Origin: Geotalea sp. SG265 | GTDB taxonomy: Bacteria > Desulfobacterota > Desulfuromonadia > Geobacterales > Geobacteraceae | Length of the DNA stretch: 64,000 nt | Direction: 5' to 3' | Assembly: GCF_022808985.1 (NCBI RefSeq) | Contig: NZ_JAKZFT010000005.1 | Location: 240,258-304,257, forward strand | In this document: piece by piece, positions 1 to 9,324 of the stretch | Layout of the letters: every line of letters starts with the position of its first letter | Position numbering within the stretch: the first letter of the stretch is position 1 | Translations under genes and position numbers: made by a program | Notes under the pieces: model-generated | Databases searched by the model: none | Told to the model about the DNA's origin: nothing | What the model saw: only the letters and a program-made list of their open reading frames with translations

Positions 1-1
1 G

Positions 2-424
2 GGGCGGATCAGGAAGCCGGTTCTCCTCAAGCGCGGCATGAGCGCCACCATCGAAGAATTTCTTGCCGCCGCAGAATATATACTTGCTGAAGGAAACCCG
101 AACGTCATCCTCTGCGAGCGGGGCATCCGCACCTTCGAGACCGCCACCCGCAATACCTTGGATCTGTCGGTGGTGCCGCTTATCAAGGAAATGTCCCATC
201 TGCCGATCATGGTCGATCCTTCCCATGCCACGGGCAAACGTGCCCTGGTTGCTCCCATGGCCAAGGCGGCACTGGTTGCGGGTGCCGACGGCATCCTCGT
301 TGAGGTCCACCCCGAGCCGGAAAAGGCCCTCTCCGATGGCCCCCAGTCACTGACTTTCCAGGGGTTCGACCGGCTGATGGATGAGGTGGTCAAGCTGAGG
401 CAGTTCCTAGGCTTCCCCGGCTGA
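2..424 (+). CDS. aroF: 3-deoxy-7-phosphoheptulonate (DAHP) synthase, C-terminal part
   Basis: This is the C-terminal ~140 residues of a DAHP synthase of the AroF (type I beta) class; the N-terminus lies off the left edge. The enzyme condenses phosphoenolpyruvate and erythrose 4-phosphate in the first step of the shikimate pathway in the cytosol. The reading frame is open from base 2. Family signatures visible are KPVLLKRG at the edge, the segment [14 protein letters not shown], and the metal-ligand stretch [11 protein letters not shown] followed by [20 protein letters not shown], which carry the conserved His, Glu and Asp residues. The frame ends in TGA just before the promoter of the next (RNA) gene. 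Assignment is secure for the family; the chorismate-mutase or ACT-domain state of the missing N-terminus cannot be judged. Confidence 0.93.
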   Translation, partial: GRIRKPVLLKRGMSATIEEFLAAAEYILAEGNPNVILCERGIRTFETATRNTLDLSVVPLIKEMSHLPIMVDPSHATGKRALVAPMAKAALVAGADGILVEVHPEPEKALSDGPQSLTFQGFDRLMDEVVKLRQFLGFPG

Positions 425-433
425 AAAAGCCCC

Positions 434-462
434 TTGATTTATTCGATGGAGCGGGATAACAT
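434..462 (+). promoter_or_regulatory. sigma-70 type promoter for the putative 6S RNA
   Basis: TTGATT (434-439) and TAACAT (457-462) are separated by exactly 17 bases. Transcription would begin near 469-471, just upstream of the 5' strand of the closing stem of the structured RNA. Inferred from match and spacing only. Confidence 0.5.
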
Positions 463-468
463 TACCTC

Positions 469-690
469 AAAACTTAGTTTCTCTCTGCCCTGCTCGTGAG
501 GTTTTTAAAGCCCCTGCGGAATAATCATTGAATGGGCGCCTTTTTAAGCTGTGGTGTGCTGCCCCTTTGCGGGAATTGCCTGAAGCAGCATAAAGGAGCC
601 CACCTGTTAGGGAACTCGCTGTGAGGCCCCCGACCAACGGCATGGTGGAGAGATAGTAAAAACGGGAAGTTCCGACGGAGCTTCCCGTTT
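469..690 (+). ncRNA. ssrS: structured RNA, probable 6S RNA
   Basis: No convincing protein lies here, but the transcript can fold into one long interrupted hairpin of the 6S type. The ends pair (TCTCTC near 481 with GAGAGA near 651). Inner arms pair as TGGGCGCCTTT (534-544) with AAAGGAGCCCA (592-602, one mismatch) and as TGCTGC with GCAGCA further in, leaving a large internal bubble. The 5' bubble strand contains CCCCTGCGGAATAATC, which resembles the conserved CCCTGAGCCGATA segment of known 6S RNAs. A promoter sits immediately upstream and a terminator immediately downstream. Known 6S RNA binds sigma-70 RNA polymerase holoenzyme in stationary phase. The call rests on structure and context, without a covariance-model score. 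Confidence 0.6.
660..690 (+). terminator. intrinsic terminator of the putative 6S RNA
   Basis: AACGGGAAG (661-669) pairs with CTTCCCGTT (681-689), and TCC/GGA extends the stem inside. A short T-rich stretch (TTTCTGCTTTT) follows. Confidence 0.6.
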
Positions 691-783
691 CTGCTTTTGG
701 AAGGTCGTTCATTGCCCAGTGGCTTTTTCGTGGTAAACATGATACGTTGCCCTCTCATTTCCACCTGAGGCTGGTGCCCTATC

Positions 784-2019
784 GTGAACGATCAAACCGT
801 TACCCGCACCTATTCCCGCTATGCATTGGCGCTTCTTCTGGCGGTCAACCTGCTCAACTACATCGACCGCCAAGTGCTCTACGCGGTCTTCCCCCTGATT
901 AAAACCGATCTGCGGCTTTCTGACACTGAGCTCGGCCTTCTCGGCAGCTCCTTCATGCTTTGCTACATGCTTTCGGCGCCATTTTTCGGCCGGATAGGCG
1001 ATCGAGGGAATCGGATTCACTTGGCATCCCTCGGCTTGGCTACCTGGAGCCTGGCGACGGGGCTGGCGGGATTTGCCCCTGGTTATCGCACGCTTCTTAC
1101 CGCCAGAACCGTCGTCGGCATTGGCGAGGCCAGTTTCGGCACCGTCTCACCAGGGCTGCTTTCCGATTTCTTTGCAAAGGAGCGGCGGGGTAGGGTGCTG
1201 TCCTATTTCTATCTGGCCATTCCGGTGGGAAGCGCCTTGGGCTATCTGCTGGGGGGGGTGATCGGCCAAAGGCTCGGCTGGCATGCCGCTTTCCTGCTGG
1301 TGGGGGTGCCGGGGCTGCTTCTGGCCCTGCCGGTTCATTTTCTCCGTGACCCCCGAAAGGGTAAAGGCTCCCCGGCCGACGATAGGAGCGGAGAGCCCAA
1401 TGCCTTCGCCACCTTGGCTCGGAACCGCTCATTCGTCATTGCCACTTTGGCCATGGCGGCGATGACCTTTGCCATTGGCGGGCTTTCCCAGTGGATACCT
1501 TCCTTTTTCAATCGGGTCCATCACCTGGACGTGGAGCGGGCCAACACCCTGTTCGGGGCCATTACGGTGCTGGCAGGGATAACCGGTACCCTGGCGGGGG
1601 GATGGCTGGGGGACCGGCTGCAGAAGAAGAACAGCAAAGGGTACCTGCTTATCTCCGGCTGGGGCTTCGTCATCGGGACGCCGCTGGCTGTTGCCGCCAT
1701 CATGGCTTCTTCGCTTGTAACCGCCCTTGCCACCATCTTCGTTGCGGAATTTTTTCTCTTCTTCAACACCGGCCCCCTCAATACGGTGCTGGTCAACGTA
1801 ACGAAGCCCACACTCCGGGCTACGGCCTTTGCCGTCAACATTTTCTTCATTCATGCTTTGGGGGATGCCTTTTCGCCGACCATACTCGGTTTCTTCTCCG
1901 ACCTCTGGGGCATCCGTTCGGCACTGCTCATCGCACCGGCAGCTATTGTCATCGCGGCTTTTTTCTGCTTCTTCTGTACTCCTTATATCGATGCAGATAT
2001 GCGGCAGGCAGGTGACTGA
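784..2019 (+). CDS. MFS transporter, Spinster-like
   Basis: This 411-aa polytopic inner-membrane protein has the length and hydrophobicity of a 12-helix major facilitator. The N-terminal segment NYIDRQVL and the loop 2-3 motif GRIGDRGNR are the family signatures (G-x3-D-R-x2-R). The profile resembles the Spinster-like/hexuronate-transporter branch, whose substrates range from organic acids to lipids, so the substrate is not assignable. Translation is taken from a GTG; a GAGG lies about 13 bases upstream, which is weak, so the start is moderately sure. Its stop overlaps the start of the acyltransferase gene (TGATG), which implies translational coupling and perhaps a lipid-related role for the pair. 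Confidence 0.88.
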   Translation: MNDQTVTRTYSRYALALLLAVNLLNYIDRQVLYAVFPLIKTDLRLSDTELGLLGSSFMLCYMLSAPFFGRIGDRGNRIHLASLGLATWSLATGLAGFAPGYRTLLTARTVVGIGEASFGTVSPGLLSDFFAKERRGRVLSYFYLAIPVGSALGYLLGGVIGQRLGWHAAFLLVGVPGLLLALPVHFLRDPRKGKGSPADDRSGEPNAFATLARNRSFVIATLAMAAMTFAIGGLSQWIPSFFNRVHHLDVERANTLFGAITVLAGITGTLAGGWLGDRLQKKNSKGYLLISGWGFVIGTPLAVAAIMASSLVTALATIFVAEFFLFFNTGPLNTVLVNVTKPTLRATAFAVNIFFIHALGDAFSPTILGFFSDLWGIRSALLIAPAAIVIAAFFCFFCTPYIDADMRQAGD

Positions 2020-2699
2020 TGATTTACCGGCTGCTCCGTGTGGTGTTCTCCTTTTACCTGCGCATCTTTCACCTGCTGCAGATCAAGGGAAGGCAGCATC
2101 TGCCGGCCAATGGGCCGCTGATCCTCTGTGCCAACCACAGCAGCTATTTCGACTCAATGCTGCTTGCCCTCTGCACCAACCGCCAGGTCCACTTTCTTAT
2201 CTACCAGTCTTTTTATCACCACCCGCTGCTGGGGTGGTTCATCAGAAAATGCGGCGCCATTGCCGTTACCCAGAGCGGCAACGACAATGAGGCAATGGGA
2301 CGGGCTTTGGCAGTCCTCAGAGATGGAGGGATCATCGGCATCTTTCCCGAGGGGAGGTTGAGTTTGACCGGTATACCCAACGAGGCGAAACCGGGGGCGG
2401 CTCTTCTGGCATTGGCAAGCGGCGCACCGATTGTGCCGGTTACCATACGGGGTGCTCATGTCGTTTTCGGCAAGGGGAAAAAGAGACCTTCACCCGGATC
2501 AATCATGGTCGATATTCATACTCCAGTTTATCCGGACCGGTTGAAGCGAAAGGATAAGACGTATCTGCGGGCCGTTACCGATCAGGTGATGGGGCGAATC
2601 GAACGGAGACTTGCAGCATATCGGCGAAAGGGCTTGCTGCGAGCAGTGAAGGGCCGGCCAGGTCATCCAGCCGGGACCAGCGGTAGAACAGGAGGATAA
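2019..2699 (+). CDS. plsC: 1-acyl-sn-glycerol-3-phosphate acyltransferase (PlsC family)
   Basis: This 226-aa protein of the PlsC/LPLAT family transfers an acyl chain to the sn-2 position of lysophosphatidate at the inner membrane. Block I NHSSYFD holds the catalytic pair His40 and Asp45, and block III FPEGRLS holds Glu111-Gly112-Arg113. Block IV is visible as APIVPVTIRGA. An N-terminal hydrophobic segment (residues 5-20) may anchor it. The C-terminus is basic (RRKGLLRAVKGRPGHPAG). Its ATG overlaps the stop of the upstream MFS gene, and recQ follows after 6 bases, so the three genes are probably cotranscribed. Other acyl acceptors, such as lyso-ornithine lipid, cannot be excluded. Confidence 0.9.
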   Translation: MIYRLLRVVFSFYLRIFHLLQIKGRQHLPANGPLILCANHSSYFDSMLLALCTNRQVHFLIYQSFYHHPLLGWFIRKCGAIAVTQSGNDNEAMGRALAVLRDGGIIGIFPEGRLSLTGIPNEAKPGAALLALASGAPIVPVTIRGAHVVFGKGKKRPSPGSIMVDIHTPVYPDRLKRKDKTYLRAVTDQVMGRIERRLAAYRRKGLLRAVKGRPGHPAGTSGRTGG

Positions 2700-2705
2700 A
2701 CCGGT

Positions 2706-4523
2706 ATGACGGAAAATCCGCAACAGACCCTGCTGAGGGTTTTTGGCTACAAGTCGTTCCGTCAGCCGCAAGAGGAGATCATCGAAGGGCTGATCGCCGG
2801 TCGTGATGTCTTTGTCATAATGCCCACCGGTGGGGGCAAGTCCCTGTGCTACCAGATACCCGCCTTGCACCGGGCTGGTGTGGCCATCGTGGTGTCGCCA
2901 CTCATATCGCTGATGAAGGACCAGGTGGATGCCCTCCAGGCCAATGGGGTACGGGCGGAGTGCTACAATTCCTCTTTGACTGAGGCGAAAGCCCGCCAGG
3001 TGCTGGCTCAGTTGCATGATGGGACGCTGGATCTGCTCTATGTGGCGCCTGAGCGGCTTATGTCCGATGCATTCCTGGAGCGGCTGCAGGATATGGCGAT
3101 AGCCCTTTTTGCCATTGACGAAGCTCACTGTGTTTCCCAATGGGGGCATGATTTCCGCCCCGAGTATGTGCAGCTCGGGCGTTTACGGCAGCTGTTTCCG
3201 CGCATTCCCCTAATCGCCCTTACGGCCACTGCCGACTCCCAGACCAGACAGGACATCATCGAGCGCCTGGGCTTGCAGAAGGCTGCCTGTTACGTGGCGG
3301 GGTTCGACCGCCCTAATATCCGCTACCTGGTGACGGAAAAGCACAAGCCCTTCGATCAGTTGCGGATGTTTCTGTCGAGCCGCCAGCCCGGGGAGCCTGG
3401 GATCGTCTATGCTCTGAGCAGGAAGCGGGTCGAAGAGGTGGCGGCGCGTCTGGTTCAGTCGGGCATTGCCGCCGCTCCTTACCACGCCGGACTTGCTGAC
3501 CGGGAGCGGTCCCAGGTGCAGGAGGCTTTTCAAAAGGACGAGCTGCAGGTGGTGGTGGCGACGGTTGCCTTCGGCATGGGGATCGACAAGTCCAATATCC
3601 GTTACGTTGTCCACTACGATCTGCCGAAAAACATCGAGAGCTACTACCAGGAGACCGGACGTGCAGGGCGGGACGGTCTGCCAGCAGAGGCGCTGCTGCT
3701 GTTCGGTTATGGCGACATTGCCATTGCCCGGGGACTGATTGAAAACGGCACCAATGAGGAGCAGAAGCGGATCGAGCTGCACAAGCTCAATGCCATGGTC
3801 GGTTTTGCCGAGGCGGTCACCTGCCGGCGGCGGGTCCTGCTTGGCTATTTCGGGGCGTCCCTCGATCATGATTGCGGCAACTGCGATGTCTGTCTAGATC
3901 CGCCGGAGCGCTACGATGCGACGGTGGAGGCACAAAAGGCCCTGTCCTGCGTCTATCGGGTCGGACAGCGCTTCGGCATGGGACACGTCATCGATGTGCT
4001 GCGTGGCGCCGACAACCAGCGCATACGCTCGCTGGGCCACGACCGGCTTTCCACCTACGGCATCGGCAGGGATATGTCTGCGGACCTGTGGGGGAGCATC
4101 ATACGGCAACTGGTGCACCTGGGGTATCTGGAGCAGGATCTGGCTTCCTATTCGGTGCTGAAGCTGACGACCGCGGCTCGTGGCCTGTTGCGCGGCGAAG
4201 AACGGCTGGTCCTGGCCCGGCCGCGCCATAAACAGGTGCCTGCCAAAAAAGTGGGACGGGACAAGGTGGAGCGGCCCCGGGACGAAGGGCTTTTCCAGGC
4301 GCTGCGCGCCCTGCGCAAGCGCCTGGCGGACGAGGCTGGGGTGCCTCCCTTTGTCGTCTTCAGCGATGCGACTCTTACGGAGATGGCCGCGGCCAGACCG
4401 GTGGATGCTGAGGGGCTGCTTGCAGTGAGCGGCGTGGGAGTGCACAAGCTGGGGCGCTACGGAGAGGAGTTCCTGACGGTGCTTCAGGAATACGCAGCTG
4501 GCATCGCTCCTGCCTCAGCGTAA
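2706..4523 (+). CDS. recQ: ATP-dependent DNA helicase RecQ
   Basis: This full-length 605-aa RecQ is a 3'-5' DNA helicase of recombination and fork repair. Walker A TGGGKS (residues 41-46), the DEAH box (138-141) followed by CVSQWGHDFRPEY, motif III LTATA and motif VI QETGRAGRDG are all present. The zinc-binding region follows (CRRRVLLGYFG then CGNCDVC), then a winged helix and a C-terminal HRDC domain (about residues 515-595). AGGAGG lies 11 bases before the ATG. A convergent terminator separates it from htrA. Confidence 0.97.
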   Translation: MTENPQQTLLRVFGYKSFRQPQEEIIEGLIAGRDVFVIMPTGGGKSLCYQIPALHRAGVAIVVSPLISLMKDQVDALQANGVRAECYNSSLTEAKARQVLAQLHDGTLDLLYVAPERLMSDAFLERLQDMAIALFAIDEAHCVSQWGHDFRPEYVQLGRLRQLFPRIPLIALTATADSQTRQDIIERLGLQKAACYVAGFDRPNIRYLVTEKHKPFDQLRMFLSSRQPGEPGIVYALSRKRVEEVAARLVQSGIAAAPYHAGLADRERSQVQEAFQKDELQVVVATVAFGMGIDKSNIRYVVHYDLPKNIESYYQETGRAGRDGLPAEALLLFGYGDIAIARGLIENGTNEEQKRIELHKLNAMVGFAEAVTCRRRVLLGYFGASLDHDCGNCDVCLDPPERYDATVEAQKALSCVYRVGQRFGMGHVIDVLRGADNQRIRSLGHDRLSTYGIGRDMSADLWGSIIRQLVHLGYLEQDLASYSVLKLTTAARGLLRGEERLVLARPRHKQVPAKKVGRDKVERPRDEGLFQALRALRKRLADEAGVPPFVVFSDATLTEMAAARPVDAEGLLAVSGVGVHKLGRYGEEFLTVLQEYAAGIAPASA

Positions 4524-4721
4524 GAGGCGGCTGCCGCGACTTCGTCCATTCGTTCCGTCGCCACAGCTGCGGACCTTGCACTGTCTCACCCATCCATTGT
4601 CTGATTTCCAAATGCCGGCACTTAGAAGCTTTGTTCACTGACCGGCGGGTGTCCGCTTGCCGCTGTCGCTCTGTCACTCTCTACCGAAGCCATGGCAGCT
4701 GCTTGTCCGGCTTGAGCGACA

Positions 4722-4759
4722 AAAAAGCCCCCGCTACCTGACGGAAACGGGGGCTTTTT
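4722..4759. terminator. bidirectional terminator between recQ and htrA
   Basis: AAAAAGCCCCCG (4722-4733) pairs perfectly with CGGGGGCTTTTT (4748-4759) around a 14-base loop. A- and T-runs on both sides allow termination of both convergent genes. Confidence 0.85.
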
Positions 4760-4779
4760 GCGGATGAGCAGCTGCGGGT

Positions 4780-6180
4780 CTACTCGACGCGGAAGGCTAC
4801 GAAGAGCGACATATCTCCCCGGCGCAGCAGCATGCGCATGACGGCGCCTTTCTTGTGGCTGCCGACCGCCTTGTCATAATCGCCGACGCTGGTGATTTTG
4901 CTGCCGTTGATTTCGCGGATGATGTCACCCCTGGCGATGCCGGCCTGTTCAGCGCTGCTGTCGGGCTTGACGTCGGTTATGACGACGCCGTTCTGCTCCT
5001 TGATACGCAGCTTCGCCGCCAGCTCCTTGTTCAACTCCCTGACTGTAATACCCAGCCTCTCCTGACTCACGCCGACCTGGTCTCCCTCTTCACCATCCTT
5101 CAACCGCTCCACCTTCACGGCCAGCTCTTGGGGCTGTCCTTCCCGCAGGATCCTGACGGTAATCTTCTTGTCAACTGGGGTTGCCGCGACTAGGCGGGGC
5201 AGCTCGTTCATCTCATGGATGGCCCGGCCATTAAACTCGAGAATAATGTCTCCGGCTTTTATACCCGCCTTTTCCGCAGGTCCGTCCTTGATCACTTCAG
5301 CAACGAGAGCCCCCTTCTCTCCTTCGAGACCGAAAGACTGGGCCAAATCAGGCGTAATCGGCTGGATGGAGACGCCGATCCAGCCCCTGGTCACCTTTCC
5401 CTTTTCCTTAAGCATGGGGATGATGTTTTTTGCCATATTTACCGGAATGGCAAAGCCGATCCCCTGTCCGCCCGCAACGATGGCAGTATTGATGCCGATC
5501 ACTTCACCCTGGGTGTTGAAGAGCGGCCCGCCGGAGTTGCCGGGATTGATGGAGGCGTCGGTCTGGATGAAATCATCATAGGGGCCGCTGCCGATGACCC
5601 TTCCCTGGGCACTGACGATGCCGGCGGTTACCGTCTGCGAGAGCCCGAATGGATTGCCGATGGCCATGACCCATTCGCCGATTTCGATGGTGTCGCTGTC
5701 GCCGAGGGGGGCAACCGGCAGGTGGTCCTTCGCCGATATCTTCAGCAGGGCCAGATCGAGTTTTTCATCGGTTCCCTTGATCTCCCCCTTGAATTCGCGT
5801 CCGTCGGAGAGCTTGACCTTGATCTCGTCGGCTTCGGCCACCACATGGTTATTGGTGATGATGTAACCTTCGTCGCTGATGATGAAGCCTGAACCGAGGC
5901 TTTTCTGTTTGTAGGGATGCTGCTGGGACTCATCGAAAAAGCGGTCAAAGAAATCTTGAAACGGATCATTGCCGAAAGGACTGTTGAACGGCCGTTGAAA
6001 GCGACGTTGGGGCTTGATGGTTTTGGCGGTGCTGATATTTACAACAGTGGGTTTCAGCTTCTTTGCCAGGTCCACAAAATCGGGAAGGGTCGGTTTTGCC
6101 GAGGCAACGCCGCAGAGCATGACCGACATGGCAAGGGAGCAGGTGAGGAGTGAGAACAGTCTCGATGGTCGACAGTGCAT
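4780..6180 (-). CDS. degP: periplasmic serine protease/chaperone, HtrA (DegP/Do) family
   Basis: This 466-aa HtrA-family protease degrades or refolds damaged envelope proteins. A signal peptide runs to about residue 28 (ASA then KP). The catalytic triad is His112 (TNNHVV), Asp142 (LDLALLK) and Ser216 (GNSGGPLF). Two PDZ domains follow (about residues 255-345 and 370-460), the usual Do/DegQ architecture. It lies 93 bases downstream of a sensor kinase gene read in the same direction, so it may be the output gene of that two-component pair, as degP is for CpxRA in enteric bacteria; this link is inferred from position only. Confidence 0.95.
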   Translation of the reverse strand: MHCRPSRLFSLLTCSLAMSVMLCGVASAKPTLPDFVDLAKKLKPTVVNISTAKTIKPQRRFQRPFNSPFGNDPFQDFFDRFFDESQQHPYKQKSLGSGFIISDEGYIITNNHVVAEADEIKVKLSDGREFKGEIKGTDEKLDLALLKISAKDHLPVAPLGDSDTIEIGEWVMAIGNPFGLSQTVTAGIVSAQGRVIGSGPYDDFIQTDASINPGNSGGPLFNTQGEVIGINTAIVAGGQGIGFAIPVNMAKNIIPMLKEKGKVTRGWIGVSIQPITPDLAQSFGLEGEKGALVAEVIKDGPAEKAGIKAGDIILEFNGRAIHEMNELPRLVAATPVDKKITVRILREGQPQELAVKVERLKDGEEGDQVGVSQERLGITVRELNKELAAKLRIKEQNGVVITDVKPDSSAEQAGIARGDIIREINGSKITSVGDYDKAVGSHKKGAVMRMLLRRGDMSLFVAFRVE

Positions 6181-6273
6181 AGAGATTCCTCCTGAAGAAT
6201 ATTCAAACCCTGGTAAAGATAGTAAGCCCGGTGGGCGTTGTCAACCTCCGGGCAGATTTTCACAAGGGGGGAA

Positions 6274-7686
6274 TCAGAGCTGGGGAAGGGGAAGAAATAC
6301 GGTAAAGGTACAACCGTTTCCCGGCAGGGAAAAAAGCTCTACCCTGCCGCCGTGGGCTTCGCTCAGGGCGCGAACCAGGGATAGACCCAGACCGCTGCCG
6401 CCGTCATTGCGGTTTCGTGCCTTGTCTACGCGGTAGAACTGCTCGAAGACGTGGGGAATATCGGCCTGGGGGATACCCGGTCCTGTGTCGGTCACCGAGA
6501 TCTTCGCCCAACCGGGTTCCGAATCGATGGCAATGGATATCCTGCCATCGCACGGGGTGTACTTTATGGCGTTCTCAACCAGGTTGAGAAATATCTGCCG
6601 CAATCGTGCCGGATCTCCGGAGACCATGAAAGAACCGGCATTGGACAGGTTCAGGACGATCCTTTTCTCTTTGGCCCCGGGGGCAGCTTTGGTGCAGATA
6701 TCCTGCAGCAACTCGTACAGTTCCACCGGTACCGGGTTTAGGACGAGTTTACCCTCTTCGGTGCGTGACAGTTCCAGCAGATCGCCGATGATGTCGGACA
6801 TGCGGTTGATTTCTTCCATGTTGCTTTTGAGGATTTTTTTCAACTCCTCTGCATCCCCGCCCCAGCGGATTCCCACCTCAGTCTCCCCCCGCAGGATCGT
6901 CAGCGGGGTGCGCAACTCGTGTGAGACATCCATGGAGAACTGTCTTGTACGGTTAAATGCATTCTCCAAGCGATCGAGGGTCATGTTGAAGGTCTTCGCC
7001 AACCTGCCAATCTCGTCGTTGGGATTAAGGACTTCCAGTCGATGACTGAGATTTTCCGCGCTGATTTTTTGGGCACTGGTGGTGATGAGTTCTACCGGTT
7101 TCAGGGCGCGGCCGGCGAGAAACCAGCCCGCATACCAGAGCAGCATCAAGGCGAGGGGGATCGAGACGGCGAAAATAACCAGCAGCTTCTCCAGAATATC
7201 GCTGGCGTAATCCAGGAGCGTCCCCACCTGGACAACCTGGACCATGTGCCCTTTTTCCATGACGGGCATGGTAATGGTGCGAATGGGATAGTGCAGGAGG
7301 TTGCTGTGGGTATGGTATGTACTCTTGCCGATTCCGGCGAGCATGAGCGAAGCCTTGTCCAAGGGGAGGGAGATACTCTGCAGATTGGTCGAACTGGAGA
7401 AGACCTTGCCTTCGGCGTCGGATATCTGCACGAATTTGTCGGCCACATTGGGGCCAATGAAATCTTCGAGAATCTGGTCGAGAACGCTTGGTGCCGATTT
7501 GCGAAAAGGCTCCAGGGTCGGGCTGGCCACTGCTTCTGCAATGGCCAGCAACCCCCGGTCGACTTCTGCGTAAAGCCGGTTACTGATGGTCAGATAAATG
7601 AACGTACTGAACAGAAGGAGGATTAACGCTAATGTTACCAGATACCACAGTGTCAGTCTGAAGCGGATTGATCTGAAAAAAAACAA
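6274..7686 (-). CDS. sensor histidine kinase with HAMP domain
   Basis: This 470-aa inner-membrane kinase has two transmembrane helices (about 12-32 and 168-190) enclosing a ~135-residue periplasmic sensor region. HAMP follows (190-243), then HisKA with phospho-acceptor His256 in DVSHELRTPLT, and a HATPase_c domain with N box (NLVENAIKYTP), G1 (VTDTGPGIP), F box and G2 (GSGLGLSLV). The gene starts 4 bases after the response regulator, so the two form one operon. Its layout resembles heavy-metal or envelope sensors of the CusS/QseC group, but the stimulus is unknown. The nearby HtrA gene suggests an envelope signal. Confidence 0.95.
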   Translation of the reverse strand: MFFFRSIRFRLTLWYLVTLALILLLFSTFIYLTISNRLYAEVDRGLLAIAEAVASPTLEPFRKSAPSVLDQILEDFIGPNVADKFVQISDAEGKVFSSSTNLQSISLPLDKASLMLAGIGKSTYHTHSNLLHYPIRTITMPVMEKGHMVQVVQVGTLLDYASDILEKLLVIFAVSIPLALMLLWYAGWFLAGRALKPVELITTSAQKISAENLSHRLEVLNPNDEIGRLAKTFNMTLDRLENAFNRTRQFSMDVSHELRTPLTILRGETEVGIRWGGDAEELKKILKSNMEEINRMSDIIGDLLELSRTEEGKLVLNPVPVELYELLQDICTKAAPGAKEKRIVLNLSNAGSFMVSGDPARLRQIFLNLVENAIKYTPCDGRISIAIDSEPGWAKISVTDTGPGIPQADIPHVFEQFYRVDKARNRNDGGSGLGLSLVRALSEAHGGRVELFSLPGNGCTFTVFLPLPQL

Positions 7687-7690
7687 CTGA

Positions 7691-8365
7691 TCAATCCTCC
7701 TCTTTGAGGATGTATCCGACTCCTCTCACAGTATGGATGAGTTTCTTGTCTGCATCGCGATCGATCTTCTTGCGCAGATAATTGACATAGACATCGATGA
7801 TATTGGTGAAACTGTCGAAGGTGTAATCCCAGACGTGCTCGGCAATCATGGTCCGGGTCAGTACTTCGTGGGGGTTGCGCATGAAGTATTCGAGCAAACC
7901 GTATTCCTTGGCGGTGAGATCGATCTCCTTGTCCTTGCGCCAGACCTTGTGGGTGACCGGGTCGAGACGCAGGTCGGCGAAACGTATTTCGGCGCCACGA
8001 TCCTGTTCGCTCCGGCGCAGCAGTGCTCTGACCCTGGCCAGGAGTTCGGCAAAGGCGAACGGCTTGGTCAGGTAATCGTCCGATCCCGAATCCAGGCCGG
8101 CGACGATGTCTTCTACCGAGTCTTTGGCGGTGAGCATGAGGACCGGAGTGGTGTTTTTCTGGCTTTTAAGCTCCTTGAGCACACTCAGCCCGTCCATCTT
8201 GGGGAGCATCCAGTCGAGGATGAGCAGGTCATAGTTCTTTTCCATGGCCATCTTAAGCCCTTCCTCTCCGTCGCCGGCAGTGATCACCTCATACTGCTCC
8301 TCTTCCAGGCCACGCTTGATGAAACTCAAAACTTTCTTCTCGTCTTCCACTACCAGAATTCTCAT
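7691..8365 (-). CDS. OmpR/PhoB-family response regulator
   Basis: This 224-aa two-domain regulator has a receiver (residues 1-115; acidic pocket Glu7/Asp8, phospho-acceptor Asp51 in LDWMLPKMDG, conserved Lys in LTKPF) and a C-terminal winged-helix DNA-binding domain ending in IHTVRGVGYIL. I chose the ATG that begins MRILVVEDE because GGGAG lies 6 bases upstream; an in-frame ATG 36 bases earlier gives an N-terminal extension foreign to the family. It is the partner of the adjacent sensor kinase and probably regulates htrA and its own operon. Confidence 0.95.
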   Translation of the reverse strand: MRILVVEDEKKVLSFIKRGLEEEQYEVITAGDGEEGLKMAMEKNYDLLILDWMLPKMDGLSVLKELKSQKNTTPVLMLTAKDSVEDIVAGLDSGSDDYLTKPFAFAELLARVRALLRRSEQDRGAEIRFADLRLDPVTHKVWRKDKEIDLTAKEYGLLEYFMRNPHEVLTRTMIAEHVWDYTFDSFTNIIDVYVNYLRKKIDRDADKKLIHTVRGVGYILKEED

Positions 8366-8420
8366 GATTGCTCCCTCTCTTTTAATTTTTTCTGCTGTCA
8401 CTGCAATCCTGCGTTAGATG

Positions 8421-9230
8421 TTAGTCTTTAATGCCGGTTTCGAATCTTTTCAGGATTTCGGCGGCAGATTCCTCAACCGACTTGTTCGTTACGTCTATGA
8501 CCTGCCACTGTGGGTGTTTCCGGTAAATCTTGCGGCAGAAGCCCAGTTCTTCCTCGACTCTCTGGTAATCAGCATAGCTGCCGCGCGGGCTTTGCCTCAT
8601 GTTGCGCAGCCGCGCCGTGCGGATATCCACCAGCCGCTGGGCATCTATGATCAGTCCGACTATCCTGTTATTATCCAGCTGATAAAGCTCCGGCGGCGGT
8701 TCTATTCCCAATACCAACGGTACGTTGGCCACCTTGTACCCCTTGTGAGCCAAATACATGGACAGTGGAGTCTTGGATGTCCTTGATACCCCCACCAGCA
8801 CGATGTCCGCCTTGTACAGGTTTCTCGGCTCCTGGCCGTCATCCTGTTTGACGGTGAAATCCACCGCCTCCATCCGCTTGTAGTACTCGCTGTTGAGCTG
8901 GTAGAGCAGCCCCGGTTCCTTTTGGGGCTGAATACCCAACAGGTTGGCCAACCGGTACAAGAGCGGCGTGATCAGGTCGATTGCTTCCAGCTGGCGAATC
9001 TGCGCCTCGCTGTGCAGATACTGGGCGAGCTCGTTATCGACCAGGGTGTAGAAGATGACTCCCGGTTGTTTGGCCGCCTCGTCCAGAGAGTGGCTGATGT
9101 CTTCGCGGGTTCGCAGCCGGCTCATGCGGTGGAGTTTAACGTCCACGTTCCTGAACTGCATCAGTGCCGCCCGTACGACCCGCTCAACCGTTTCCCCCGT
9201 TGCGTCGGAAAATAGGTAAATTCTCTGCAT
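8421..9230 (-). CDS. ppsR: pyruvate phosphate dikinase / PEP synthase regulatory protein (bifunctional kinase-phosphorylase)
   Basis: This 269-aa protein of the DUF299 family starts [16 protein letters not shown], the family's N-terminal signature. The P-loop-like motif [15 protein letters not shown] binds the nucleotide. Members both inactivate (ADP-dependent phosphorylation) and reactivate (Pi-dependent) pyruvate phosphate dikinase or PEP synthase, controlling flux from pyruvate to PEP. That suits an acetate-oxidising organism that must run gluconeogenesis. Sequence alone does not show whether the target is PPDK or PEP synthase. It lies directly upstream of the two-component operon and could be cotranscribed with it. 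Confidence 0.93.
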   Translation of the reverse strand: MQRIYLFSDATGETVERVVRAALMQFRNVDVKLHRMSRLRTREDISHSLDEAAKQPGVIFYTLVDNELAQYLHSEAQIRQLEAIDLITPLLYRLANLLGIQPQKEPGLLYQLNSEYYKRMEAVDFTVKQDDGQEPRNLYKADIVLVGVSRTSKTPLSMYLAHKGYKVANVPLVLGIEPPPELYQLDNNRIVGLIIDAQRLVDIRTARLRNMRQSPRGSYADYQRVEEELGFCRKIYRKHPQWQVIDVTNKSVEESAAEILKRFETGIKD

Positions 9231-9324
9231 GTGATTGTTCCGCCGAATGTTTTTTAACTATATCGGCATAGTTTCAAAATTCATTAGATATATACCATGA
9301 TTTTAATAATACGCAAAAAAATAA

